A model generated the notes under the pieces. That model ran no database searches, was not told the DNA's origin, and saw nothing but the letters and a program-made list of their open reading frames with translations. Positions 52,435-60,867 of a stretch of DNA of 63,397 nucleotides are shown piece after piece; position 1 is the first letter of the stretch; every line of letters begins with the position of its first letter. This DNA comes from Lentzea flava. GTDB lineage: Bacteria; Actinomycetota; Actinomycetes; Mycobacteriales; Pseudonocardiaceae. A program made the position numbers and the translations under genes. The stretch spans positions 1 to 63,397 of the forward strand of contig NZ_BMRE01000050.1 in the NCBI RefSeq assembly GCF_014648475.1. Reading direction: 5' to 3'.

Positions 52435-53646
52435 ATGAGCAAGTGCCGGATCTGCGAGAGCGCCGTGACGGAGTTCCTCGACCTCGGCAGGCAGCCGCTG
52501 TCCGACGCCTTCCTCAGGCCGCAGGACACCGACGGGGAGTTCTTCTACCGGCTCGCCGTCGGCGTGTGCGAGTCGTGCACGATGGTGCAGCTGGTCGAGG
52601 AGGTGCCGCGCGACCGCATGTTCCACGAGGACTACCCGTACCACTCCTCGGGTTCGTCGGTGATGCGCGAGCACTTCGCCGCCACCGCACGCGGTTTCCT
52701 GGAGCGCGAGCTGACCTCCGCCGACCCGTTCGTCGTCGAACTCGGCTGCAACGACGGCATCATGCTCGGCACCGTCAAGGACGCTGGCGTGCGTCACCTC
52801 GGCGTCGAGCCGTCCGGTGGCGTGGCGAAGATCGCGGCGGCGCAGGGTATCCGGGTGCTCAACGCGTTCTTCGAGGAGGAGACCGCGATCGGGATCCACG
52901 AGGCGGACGGGCCCGCGGACGTGATCTACGCGGCGAACACGCTGTGCCACATCCCTTACATGGACTCGATCCTGCGCGGTGTCGACGCGTTGCTCGGCCC
53001 GAACGGCGTGTTCGTGTTCGAGGACCCGTACCTCGGTGACATCGTCGCGAAGACGTCGTTCGACCAGATCTACGACGAGCACTTTTTCTTCTTCACCGCG
53101 CGGTCGGTGCAGGCGATGGCCGAGCGGTTCGGGCTGGAGCTGGTCGACGTCACCCGGCTGCCCGTGCACGGCGGCGAGGTGCGCTACACCCTCGCCCGCG
53201 CCGGTGCCCGCACGCCGAGCCCCGCCGTCGCCGCGCTGGTCGCGGAGGAGGACGGCCTGTCGGACCTCGCGACGCTGGAACGGTTCGCGGCGAACGTCGC
53301 GAAGATCCGGACCGACCTGATCGCGTTGCTGCGCAAGCTGAAGGACGAGGGCAAGACCGTCGCCGCCTACGGTGCCACGGCCAAGAGCGCCACCGTCACG
53401 AACTTCTGCGGCATCGGCCCCGAGCTCGTCTCGTACGTGTGCGACACGACGCCCGCCAAGCAGCACCGGCTCTCGCCGGGCACGCACATCCCGGTCGAGC
53501 CCGCCGAGGTGTTCGCACGGTCCTATCCGGACTACGCGCTGCTCTTCGCGTGGAACCACGCCGAGGAGATCATGGCCAAGGAGAAGGAGTTCCGCGCCAA
53601 CGGCGGCAAGTGGATCCTGTACGTGCCCGAGGTCCACGTCGTCTGA
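52435..53646 (+). CDS. NDP-hexose 3-C-methyltransferase (TcaB9/TylC3/EvaC-like)
   Basis: The 403-residue protein has the zinc-binding N-terminus with Cys4, Cys7, Cys45 and Cys48 (MSKCRIC and GVCESC), a SAM site ELGCNDG (102-108), and the C-terminal domain with AYGATAKSATVTNF. This family adds a methyl group to C-3 of 4-keto-2,6-dideoxy sugars, as in mycarose, vancosamine or tetronitrose. AAGGAG is 7 nt upstream. It opens the rightward sugar unit with two N-methyltransferases and a reductase. Confidence 0.92.
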   Translation: MSKCRICESAVTEFLDLGRQPLSDAFLRPQDTDGEFFYRLAVGVCESCTMVQLVEEVPRDRMFHEDYPYHSSGSSVMREHFAATARGFLERELTSADPFVVELGCNDGIMLGTVKDAGVRHLGVEPSGGVAKIAAAQGIRVLNAFFEEETAIGIHEADGPADVIYAANTLCHIPYMDSILRGVDALLGPNGVFVFEDPYLGDIVAKTSFDQIYDEHFFFFTARSVQAMAERFGLELVDVTRLPVHGGEVRYTLARAGARTPSPAVAALVAEEDGLSDLATLERFAANVAKIRTDLIALLRKLKDEGKTVAAYGATAKSATVTNFCGIGPELVSYVCDTTPAKQHRLSPGTHIPVEPAEVFARSYPDYALLFAWNHAEEIMAKEKEFRANGGKWILYVPEVHVV

Positions 53647-53660
53647 AAGCGGTGTGAGAC

Positions 53661-54383
53661 ATGTACAACGACGACTACGTCGAGACGTACGACCTGCTGA
53701 TGCGCAGCCGGGGCAAGGCCTACCGGACCCAGGCGCTCGGTGTGGTGCGGGAGATCCGCGAACGGTTGCCGGAGGCGGCGTCGTTGCTGGACCTCGGCAC
53801 CGGAACCGGCCTGCACGCGCAGTTCTTCGCCGAGGAGTTCGACGACCTGGTGGGCGCGGACATCTCCGCGGACATGATGGCCTTGGCGGCCAAGCGTGTT
53901 CCCGGGATGGCGACGTTGCGCGTGGACGCTCGCGCGGAGATCGACCTGGGCCGCACGTTCGACGCCATCTCCTGCCTGTGGGTCATCCCGCACCTGGAGT
54001 CGGCCGACGAGTTCGAGGCGCTGATCGCAGGACTGCTCAAGCACCTCAACCCCGGCGGCGTGCTGGTGATCGAACCCTGGTACGGGCCGGACGAGTTCCA
54101 CGACGGCTACGTGGCCGGCGACCGGATGAGCAAGGAGAACGGCGGCGCGATCGTCCGGTTGTCCCACGCGCGCCGGATCGGTGCCGCCCGCATCGAGATG
54201 GTCGTGCACCACGCCGTCGCCGACCCCGGCGAGGGCCTGCGCGAGTTCACCGAACAGGTCCGGTTGTCGCTCTTCACCCGCGAGCAGCTGGCTGCCTGCT
54301 TCGCGTCCGCGGGCGCCGTGGCCGAGCACGTCGAGCGCGACAGCTTCGCCTGGGGCCTCTGGGTCGCACGCGCGGCGGCGTGA
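53661..54383 (+). CDS. SAM-dependent sugar N-methyltransferase, DesVI/TylM1-like (copy 1)
   Basis: The 240-residue protein has the SAM motif SLLDLGTGTGLH (41-52), the DesVI-like segment PGGVLVIEPWYGPDEFHDGY and a TREQLAACF end. DesVI and TylM1 dimethylate the 3-amino group of TDP-sugars. It is a tandem duplicate of the next gene, including the leader GAAAGCGGTGTGAGAC before the ATG. Confidence 0.88.
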   Translation: MYNDDYVETYDLLMRSRGKAYRTQALGVVREIRERLPEAASLLDLGTGTGLHAQFFAEEFDDLVGADISADMMALAAKRVPGMATLRVDARAEIDLGRTFDAISCLWVIPHLESADEFEALIAGLLKHLNPGGVLVIEPWYGPDEFHDGYVAGDRMSKENGGAIVRLSHARRIGAARIEMVVHHAVADPGEGLREFTEQVRLSLFTREQLAACFASAGAVAEHVERDSFAWGLWVARAAA

Positions 54384-54421
54384 CGAAAACGAAGCCGAAC
54401 CCAACGAAAGCGGTGTGACAC

Positions 54422-55141
54422 ATGTACAAGGACGACTACGTCGAGACCTACGACCTGCTCATGCAGAGCAGGGGCAAGGACTTCAAGACGCAGGCGCTCG
54501 ACGTGGCGCGGGTGGTCCGCGAGCACGCGCCGGACGCGGAGTCCCTGCTGGACCTCGGCACGGGAACCGGACTGCACCTGCAGTTCCTGGCCGAGCAGTT
54601 CGACGACGTGGTCGGCGCGGACTACTCGGAGGAGATGCTCGCCTTCGCCGCCGGCCGCATCGAGGGCCTGAAAACGCTGCGGGTCGACTTCCGCGAGGAG
54701 ATCGATCTCGGCCGCAAGTTCGACGCGATCACCAGCCTGTGCGCGATCCCGCACCTGGAGTCGGCGGACGAGTTCGAGGCGCTGATCAGGGGTCTGCTCA
54801 AGCACCTCAACCCCGGCGGCGTGCTCGTGATCGAACCCTGGTACGACGGTGACGGGTTCAACGACGGCCACGTGGCGAGCGACCTGATGACGAAGGAGGA
54901 CGGCGCGATCGTCCGCCTGTCGCACGCCCGCCGCATCGCCGACGACCGCATCGAGATGGTCGTGCACTACGCCGTCGCCGACTCCGGCGCCGGCCTGCGC
55001 GACTTCACCGAGAAGGTCCAGCTGACCCTGTTCACCCGCGAGCAGCTGGCCGCGGGGTTCGCGGCGGCGGGTGCGGTCGCGGAACACCAGGAGATCGACG
55101 GCTTCCCGTGGGGTCTCTGGGTCGCCCGCGCGGCGGGCTGA
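54422..55141 (+). CDS. SAM-dependent sugar N-methyltransferase, DesVI/TylM1-like (copy 2)
   Basis: The 239-residue paralogue shares the N-terminus MYKDDYVETYDLLMQSRGK, SLLDLGTGTGLH and PGGVLVIEPWYDGD with copy 1. DesVI-type enzymes usually do both methylations alone, so two copies suggest two different amino sugars, stepwise methylation, or methylation at N and O. It ends 2 bp before the reductase gene. Confidence 0.88.
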   Translation: MYKDDYVETYDLLMQSRGKDFKTQALDVARVVREHAPDAESLLDLGTGTGLHLQFLAEQFDDVVGADYSEEMLAFAAGRIEGLKTLRVDFREEIDLGRKFDAITSLCAIPHLESADEFEALIRGLLKHLNPGGVLVIEPWYDGDGFNDGHVASDLMTKEDGAIVRLSHARRIADDRIEMVVHYAVADSGAGLRDFTEKVQLTLFTREQLAAGFAAAGAVAEHQEIDGFPWGLWVARAAG

Positions 55142-55143
55142 CC

Positions 55144-56013
55144 ATGCCGGACGTGATCGTGCTCGGCGGCACGGGTTTCGTGGGCCGCCATGTGTGCGAT
55201 GCGTTCACGGCCGCGGGACACGAGGTGCTGGCGGTGGCGCGAAAGCCACCGCCGGCACCTCGTTTTCGCGCGCTCGACCTGTCCAGGACCTCGGCGGAGA
55301 CACTCGCCGGGGTCCTCGGTTCGTGCGCGGTGGTCGTGGACGCGACGGGGAGCAGCTGGGGACTGTCCGAAGAGGACATGGCGACCCGCTGTCTCGCGCT
55401 GACCGAGAACCTCCAGGCCGCCCTGTCGCTGCTGCCCGTGCGGCCACGGCTGGTGCACCTCGGCTCCGTGCTGGAGTACGGCCCGATTCCGCACGGGGAG
55501 TCCGCTGGCCGTTCGACGCCGGAGCGGCCCGACACCTCCTACGGCGTCGCGAAACTCGCCGCCGCCCGCCTTGTGGTCGCCTCCGGCGGCGTCGTGTTGC
55601 GGGTGGCGAACGCGGTCGGACCGGGTCTGCCCGAGACGAGCCTGCTCGGCCAGGTCGCCTCCGCGCTGCTGGCAGGCCGCGACGTCGAACTGGCGCCCCT
55701 GTCGGCTTTTCGCGACTACGTCGACGTGCGCGACGTGGCGTCCGCTGCCGTCGCCGCCGCGCACTCCGGTGTCTCCGCCGAGATCATCGGCATCGGCCGC
55801 GGCGAGGCCGTCCCCGTGCGGTCCCTGGTCGACCTGCTCATCGAGGTGAGCGGGGTGCCCGCGCACGTCGTGGAACGGGACATCGACACCGGCTGGCGCG
55901 CGAAGTCGAGCTGGCTGCAGATCGACACCACCGCGGCACACGACCTGCTCGGCTGGCGGCCGCGGCACTCGCTGCGCGACGCGGTCACCGCCTTCTGGAA
56001 GTCCTGTTCGTGA
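55144..56013 (+). CDS. NAD-dependent epimerase/dehydratase family, probable NDP-4-ketosugar reductase
   Basis: The 289-residue extended SDR has GGTGFVGRH at 8-16, HLGSVLEYG and SYGVAKLAAARL with the catalytic Tyr and Lys. It resembles 4-ketoreductases that finish deoxysugars (EvaE and similar proteins). A C-4 reduction fits an aminosugar with a 3-C-methyl group, but epimerisation is not excluded. It is the last gene of the unit and ends at a 16-bp hairpin. Confidence 0.82.
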   Translation: MPDVIVLGGTGFVGRHVCDAFTAAGHEVLAVARKPPPAPRFRALDLSRTSAETLAGVLGSCAVVVDATGSSWGLSEEDMATRCLALTENLQAALSLLPVRPRLVHLGSVLEYGPIPHGESAGRSTPERPDTSYGVAKLAAARLVVASGGVVLRVANAVGPGLPETSLLGQVASALLAGRDVELAPLSAFRDYVDVRDVASAAVAAAHSGVSAEIIGIGRGEAVPVRSLVDLLIEVSGVPAHVVERDIDTGWRAKSSWLQIDTTAAHDLLGWRPRHSLRDAVTAFWKSCS

Positions 56014-56018
56014 AACGC

Positions 56019-56055
56019 CGAAGGCCGCCTTCCCGGACGGGGAAGGCGGCCTTCG
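56019..56055. terminator. Bidirectional terminator after the sugar reductase gene
   Basis: A perfect 16-bp stem CGAAGGCCGCCTTCCC with loop GGACG lies between the convergent reductase and glycosyltransferase genes. Confidence 0.88.
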
Positions 56056-56068
56056 TGGTGGGGGAGGG

Positions 56069-57217
56069 TCAGCGGTTGGCGGCGACGAGGTCCTCCATGA
56101 CCTTGACGACGTCGGACGGACGGGGCAGGTTCGCGATCTCCTGCTGGAGGGCGCGGGCCCGGACGCTGTAGGACGGGTCGGTCAGCATCTTCTGCGCGGC
56201 CTGGGCCACGTCGTCGGGCGTGGCGTCCTTGAGCAGCAACGTGATCGAGGCGCCGTAGGCGTCGATCCGGCGGGTCGGGTCGGCCGAGGCGATCATGTCG
56301 GCCAGCACCAGCTGGGGCACGCCGGCGTTGGACGCCGTCGCGCTCGTCACGCCACCGCCGTGGTGCACCATCAGGTCGCAGGTGGGCACGATGATGTCGA
56401 GCGGGAAGAAGCCGGTGTGCAGGCCGGGACGCAGCTCGCGCAGCTGCTCGGCCACCTTCTCCGGGGTCGGGATGATCAGCTCGACGTCGGCGAACACCGG
56501 GTTCTCCAGCAGCGGCTTGAAGAAGTTCACGCCGAGGTCCGGGATCATCGCGGCACGGGAGCCGGAGGTGATCAGGACCCGCCGCTGGTCGCCCTTGGTG
56601 TACATCCAGGGTTCGAGCGCCATCTGCCGGTTGCCCGGCAGCCAGCGCATGTACTGCGCGGGCTCCGCGTCGGCGGGGCGGACGCTCGGCGGGGTGATCG
56701 CGACGAACAGGTCTTCCTTGGGAATCCGGTCGAGGCCCAGCTCGGTCAGCTCGGGCGACAGCTCGTCGCTCGCGTACACGAGGTCGCTCGGCACGCGCTC
56801 GATGCCGTCCCACGCCTGGCACACGTACGGGATCTTGAGCTGGTTGCCGATCAGCGCGGCCGCGTAGTTGCGGGTGCCGCCGACCACGATGTCCGGCCGC
56901 CAGGCCCGCGCCAGCTCGGAGATGGCACCGTAGGAGTCGGCTGCCATGCGGGCGAACCCGCGGCTCGCGAACTCGAGCTCGGCCTCGGGGCCGATCGGGC
57001 GGTCGAGGCGGTTTCCCTTGCGGTCGATGAACATGGCGTCGAAGAGGCCGAGCTTGGACACGCCGACCGCGGGCAGGCCGACGTCCACGAGCTGCTGCAC
57101 GTGGTCGTCGGGCGCTGCCACGATCACCTCGTGCCCTTCGCTACGGGTGGCCATAGCGAAGGGCGCCAGGGCGTGCAGCGGTCCGGTGCCACCGCCGGTG
57201 ATGAACAACACGCGCAC
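56069..57217 (-). CDS. GT1-family glycosyltransferase (first)
   Basis: The 382-residue GT-B enzyme begins VRVLFITGGGTGPLHALAPF and has the nucleotide-sugar site HHGGGVTSATASNAGVPQ near residue 295. It should transfer an activated deoxysugar to the aglycone in the cytoplasm. The start is GTG with AAGGAG. It lies 10 bp after the exporter permease gene, so the ABC genes and this gene form one leftward operon. Confidence 0.9.
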   Translation of the reverse strand: MRVLFITGGGTGPLHALAPFAMATRSEGHEVIVAAPDDHVQQLVDVGLPAVGVSKLGLFDAMFIDRKGNRLDRPIGPEAELEFASRGFARMAADSYGAISELARAWRPDIVVGGTRNYAAALIGNQLKIPYVCQAWDGIERVPSDLVYASDELSPELTELGLDRIPKEDLFVAITPPSVRPADAEPAQYMRWLPGNRQMALEPWMYTKGDQRRVLITSGSRAAMIPDLGVNFFKPLLENPVFADVELIIPTPEKVAEQLRELRPGLHTGFFPLDIIVPTCDLMVHHGGGVTSATASNAGVPQLVLADMIASADPTRRIDAYGASITLLLKDATPDDVAQAAQKMLTDPSYSVRARALQQEIANLPRPSDVVKVMEDLVAANR

Positions 57218-57227
57218 GGTTTTCTCC

Positions 57228-58022
57228 TTACTGGCCGACGGTCTTCTTGAACCGGCGGGTGGCGAGCGGGACGAAGATCAGCAGGATGACGGCCACGTAC
57301 AGCAGCGTGGCGGCGATCGGGTTCACCATCGGCCACGCGCCCTCCGTCGCCGGCGGCATGTTGCCGAACAGCACCCGGCAGGCGGAGACCACGGCCGACA
57401 CCGGGTTCCACTCGGCGATCGGGCGCAGCCACCCCGGCATGCCGGTGGTGGGCACGAACGCGTTCGACACGAACACCAGCGGCATCAGGAACAGGTACAG
57501 CGAGTTCGCCATGACCTCCACCGACTTCGACCGCACGCCGATCCACGCGGTGATCCACATCGCGGCGTAGGCGAAGAGCAGCAGCAGAGCGAAGCCGGCC
57601 AGCGCGTCGAGGAACGACGAACGGATGCGCCAGCCGATCGCCAGGCCCGTGAGCGCCATCAGGGCGACCGTCAGCACGACGTTCAGCACGTCGCTCGTCG
57701 TCCGTCCGATGAGGACGGAGGGCTGGGCGATGGGCAGCGAGCGGAACCGGTCGATGAGGCCCTTCTTCATGTCCTCACCGATGCCGACCGCGGTGTTCGT
57801 CGACGCCGTCAGCACCGAGTTCACCAGGATGCCGACGACCATGTACTCGCGGTAGGAGACACCGGGGATCTCGATCGCGCTGCCGAGCACGAACGCGTAC
57901 AGCAGCGCGGTCAGGATCGGCACGAACGCGCCCCACACGATGATCGTGAGGTTGCGCAGGTTCTTGACGAGGTTGCGGTGGGTCAGCGCAAGGCTGTCGT
58001 TGATGGCGTAGGCGATGCTCAT
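57228..58022 (-). CDS. ABC-2 type exporter permease, DrrB-like
   Basis: The 264-residue protein has six hydrophobic helices and the DrrB/ABC-2 pattern (EDMKKGLIDRFRSLPI, NAFVPTTGMPGWLRPI and AEWNPVSAVV). With the ATPase upstream it should export the antibiotic. It overlaps that gene by ATGA. Confidence 0.92.
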   Translation of the reverse strand: MSIAYAINDSLALTHRNLVKNLRNLTIIVWGAFVPILTALLYAFVLGSAIEIPGVSYREYMVVGILVNSVLTASTNTAVGIGEDMKKGLIDRFRSLPIAQPSVLIGRTTSDVLNVVLTVALMALTGLAIGWRIRSSFLDALAGFALLLLFAYAAMWITAWIGVRSKSVEVMANSLYLFLMPLVFVSNAFVPTTGMPGWLRPIAEWNPVSAVVSACRVLFGNMPPATEGAWPMVNPIAATLLYVAVILLIFVPLATRRFKKTVGQ

Positions 58023-58999
58023 GCCACGGCCTCCTTCGCGAGCTCGGGCTCGGCGGCCACCTCGGGCGTCTTCGCGGTGAGCGCGAAGAACACCTCGTCC
58101 AGGCTGGGGCGACGAACGTTCGTGCCGATGACGGTCACGTTCGCGTCGTCCAGCAACCGGATCGCGGCGGGCAGCGCCTCCGGGCCGTTGGTCACCGGCA
58201 CGATCAGCTGGTGGATCTCCTCGTCGACGGTGATGTCGCCGTTGGCGATCCGGGCGATCGCGTCCCGCGCGGGCGTCACGTCGGACGCCGACGCGACGGT
58301 GAGCTCCAGCCGGTCGCCGCCGAGGTCGTACTTCAGCTTGTCCGGCGTGCCTTCCGCGATGACCCTGCCGTGGTCGATGACCGCGATCCGGTCGGCCAGC
58401 TGGTCGGCCTCCTCCAGGTACTGCGTGGTGAGCAGCAACGTGCTGCCCTGCGCCACGAGTTCCGTGATGACCTCCCACAGGCCCACGCGGGCCCGCGGGT
58501 CGAGACCGGTCGTGGGCTCGTCCAGGAACAGCACGGACGGCTTCGCGACGAGCGCGCACGCGAGGTCCACGCGGCGTCGCATACCGCCGGAGAAGCCCTT
58601 CACGTAACGCCCGGCGACGTCGGCGAGGTCGAAGCGCTCCAGCAGCTCCACCGCGCGCTTGCGGGCCGCACCCCACCCGAGGTGGTACAGCCTGCCGATC
58701 ATCTCCAGGTTCTCCTGGGCGGTGAGGTCCTCGTCGACGGCGGCGTACTGACCGGACAGGCCGATCTGGCGGCGCACCGCCATGGGGTTCGCGAGCACGT
58801 CGACGCCGTTGACGACGGCGCGTCCGGAGTCGGGCCGCAGCAGGGTCGCGAGCACACGCACGGTGGTCGTCTTGCCGGCGCCGTTCGGCCCGAGCACACC
58901 CAGCACCGTGCCCTCTTTCACCGAGAGGCTCAGGCCGTCCAGCGCGACGACATCACCGAAACGCTTCGTCAGCCCTTCGGCGACGATCGCTTCAGTCAT
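58019..58999 (-). CDS. ABC exporter ATPase, DrrA-like daunorubicin resistance type
   Basis: The 326-residue ATPase has Walker A GPNGAGKT (37-44), signature FSGGMRRRVDLA, Walker B SVLFLDEP, and the DrrA C-terminal extension with RRPSLDEVFFALTAK. DrrA-DrrB pairs export anthracyclines and similar drugs. GGGAG precedes the ATG. Confidence 0.93.
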   Translation of the reverse strand: MTEAIVAEGLTKRFGDVVALDGLSLSVKEGTVLGVLGPNGAGKTTTVRVLATLLRPDSGRAVVNGVDVLANPMAVRRQIGLSGQYAAVDEDLTAQENLEMIGRLYHLGWGAARKRAVELLERFDLADVAGRYVKGFSGGMRRRVDLACALVAKPSVLFLDEPTTGLDPRARVGLWEVITELVAQGSTLLLTTQYLEEADQLADRIAVIDHGRVIAEGTPDKLKYDLGGDRLELTVASASDVTPARDAIARIANGDITVDEEIHQLIVPVTNGPEALPAAIRLLDDANVTVIGTNVRRPSLDEVFFALTAKTPEVAAEPELAKEAVA

Positions 59000-59039
59000 G
59001 ACTTTCTCCCTTGTCCAGATATGGGACCACGTGCGAAAC

Positions 59040-59474
59040 CTAGGAGGCGGTGGTCGATCCGCCCTCAAGCCGCACTCGAGTCCCGTCCGCACGCATTGCG
59101 ACGGTCGTCACCAGCTGGTCCTCGGCGTCGTAGACGCGCGAGACACCGGTGCTGGAGAACGAGTCCCCGTCCTGAACGGCCTCGTGGTCGATGTCGACCC
59201 AGCCGATGAACTCCCCGCCGGGGCCCAGGATCCGTTCGGCGATCCGGTACGAGAACGTGCCTTCCCCGGTCGGCCGCCACGATCCAGCACCAGCGCCGCC
59301 GTGCGGCGGGCCCGCGATGATGAACACCCGTCCGTTCGGGGTGAAGTGCAGCGTGCCGGTCTTCTCCACGCCGTCCACCGAAAAGCGCTCGACCCACGTG
59401 CCTGCGGGTGAGGACTCGTCGAAGGACGACAACGCGGTCATCTTCGCCAATGATTGGTCGACGTTCGCAGTCAC
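59040..59474 (-). CDS. Small beta-rich protein, paralogue A (unknown family)
   Basis: The 144-residue protein is predicted to be mostly beta strand. It shares a clear pattern with the 116-residue protein at 60517: AG-W, T-L-FT-GR, G-G-W-TG-G-F-R, G-GWV-I-AV-DGDSF and GVS-V-DA. The pattern suggests a lipocalin- or NTF2-like ligand barrel, but I cannot name the family. The start is GTG without a clear ribosome site. It lies 40 bp before the drrA-like gene and may belong to that operon. Confidence 0.65.
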   Translation of the reverse strand: MTANVDQSLAKMTALSSFDESSPAGTWVERFSVDGVEKTGTLHFTPNGRVFIIAGPPHGGAGAGSWRPTGEGTFSYRIAERILGPGGEFIGWVDIDHEAVQDGDSFSSTGVSRVYDAEDQLVTTVAMRADGTRVRLEGGSTTAS

Positions 59475-59536
59475 GCACCCGAAGCTAGGGCGGTCGCCTC
59501 GACTGCCACTCGAGCTGGGACGACGACGATCTGCCC

Positions 59537-60547
59537 ATGGAAATTCCCCAGAAGGCCAAGGAAGTCCAGCTGTTCAAGCACCTGGACGGCGCCATCTCGC
59601 CCGAGTACTTCTCGGTGGTCGAGGTCGACGTGCCCGAGCCGGGCGACGGCGAGGTCGTCGTGCGCACGGACTTCGTGTTCGTGGCCGCGGCGTACCAGGA
59701 CCTGATGCGACCCGACTGCCCGCTTCCCGTTCCCCCGTACCAGGTCGGCGGCCGCATCGGTGGCGGCGAGGTCGGCACGGTCGTGGCGTCCAACAGCCCG
59801 GCCCTCGCCGTCGGGGACACCGTGCAGACCATGGGCGGCTGGTGCGAGTACTCCGTCGGCCCCGCCGAGCAGTACTACAAGGTCGACGCCTCGATGTTCC
59901 CCAGCTCGTCGTACTTCCTGAGCCAGGGACCGACGGCGTACTACGGCATGGCCGACATCGCGCGCGTGGGCGAGGGTGACGTCGTGTTCGTGTCCGGCGC
60001 GGCGGGTGGCGTCGGCTCGCTCGCGGGGCAGATCGCGAAGAACCGGGGCGCCGCCAAGGTGATCGGCAGCGCGGGCAGTCAGGAGAAGATCGACTTCCTG
60101 GTCGGCGAGCTCGGCTACGACGCCGCGTTCAACTACAAGGACGGGCCCGTCATCGACCAGTTGCGCAAGCACGCGCCCGACGGCATCTCGGTCTTCTTCG
60201 ACAACGTCGGCGGCGAGCAGTTCGAGGCCGCGATCCAGGTCGCCCGTCCGCACGCGCGGTTCGCGTTGTGCGGTGCGCTGTCCGGCCAGATCGGCGGCAC
60301 CGGCGGGCAGCCGAGGCTCGACCTGATGACCGCGATCTGCAAGCACCTCGAGCTGCGCCCGTACGCGACCTACCACACGCCCGAGCAGATCTGGAACTGG
60401 ACCTCCCACTTCGCGCAGTGGCTGGCGGAGGGGAAGTTCGTGTTCCCGCAGACCATTGTGGAGGGTGGCATCGACGCCGCGCCCGGTGCGCTGCTCGACC
60501 TGCTCTCCGGCAAATATCAGGGAAACATCGCCGTGCGGATCTCGTGA
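59537..60547 (+). CDS. Medium-chain zinc-independent NADPH reductase/quinone oxidoreductase
   Basis: The 336-residue MDR protein resembles the NADPH-dependent prostaglandin-reductase/leukotriene dehydrogenase group: VPPYQVGGRIGGGEVGTV, the Rossmann motif SGAAGGVGSLAGQ, and FFDNVGGEQFEAAI. It lacks zinc ligands. It could reduce an enone or quinone of the aglycone. Its last 31 bp overlap the convergent small gene, an unusually long antisense overlap. Confidence 0.87.
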   Translation: MEIPQKAKEVQLFKHLDGAISPEYFSVVEVDVPEPGDGEVVVRTDFVFVAAAYQDLMRPDCPLPVPPYQVGGRIGGGEVGTVVASNSPALAVGDTVQTMGGWCEYSVGPAEQYYKVDASMFPSSSYFLSQGPTAYYGMADIARVGEGDVVFVSGAAGGVGSLAGQIAKNRGAAKVIGSAGSQEKIDFLVGELGYDAAFNYKDGPVIDQLRKHAPDGISVFFDNVGGEQFEAAIQVARPHARFALCGALSGQIGGTGGQPRLDLMTAICKHLELRPYATYHTPEQIWNWTSHFAQWLAEGKFVFPQTIVEGGIDAAPGALLDLLSGKYQGNIAVRIS

Positions 60548-60867
60548 CGTGCCGTGATCGCCACCGGCACCCGGTAGGCCGGGTTGCCGGTGGCGTCGTG
60601 CACGACCGAGACGCCTTGTGCGGCAAAGGAATCGCCGTCCCACACGGCGTGCTGCTCGATGGCGACCCAGCCGGTGCACCGGCCGTCCACGACGATCGGT
60701 TCGGTGATCCGGAACGCGAAGCCGTCGCCGGTGCGGTGCCACGTGCCGACGCCCGCGTGGTCGAGGAACGCCCTGCCGTCGGAGGTGAAGCGCAGGGTGC
60801 GGGTGAACGTTCCGCGTGGCCTGCGCACCTCGGCGGTCCAGGCGCCCGCGGTGTCAGGCGTGCGCAC
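60517..60867 (-). CDS. Small beta-rich protein, paralogue B (unknown family)
   Basis: The 116-residue protein is homologous to the one at 59040 (GTWHRTGDGFAFRITEP, CTGWVAIEQHAVWDGDSF). The start is GTG, which overlaps the end of the HTH_42 gene by 14 bp, so the two are probably co-translated. Its 3' end overlaps the reductase on the other strand. The two related genes flank the reductase on both sides. Confidence 0.65.
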   Translation of the reverse strand: MRTPDTAGAWTAEVRRPRGTFTRTLRFTSDGRAFLDHAGVGTWHRTGDGFAFRITEPIVVDGRCTGWVAIEQHAVWDGDSFAAQGVSVVHDATGNPAYRVPVAITARHEIRTAMFP

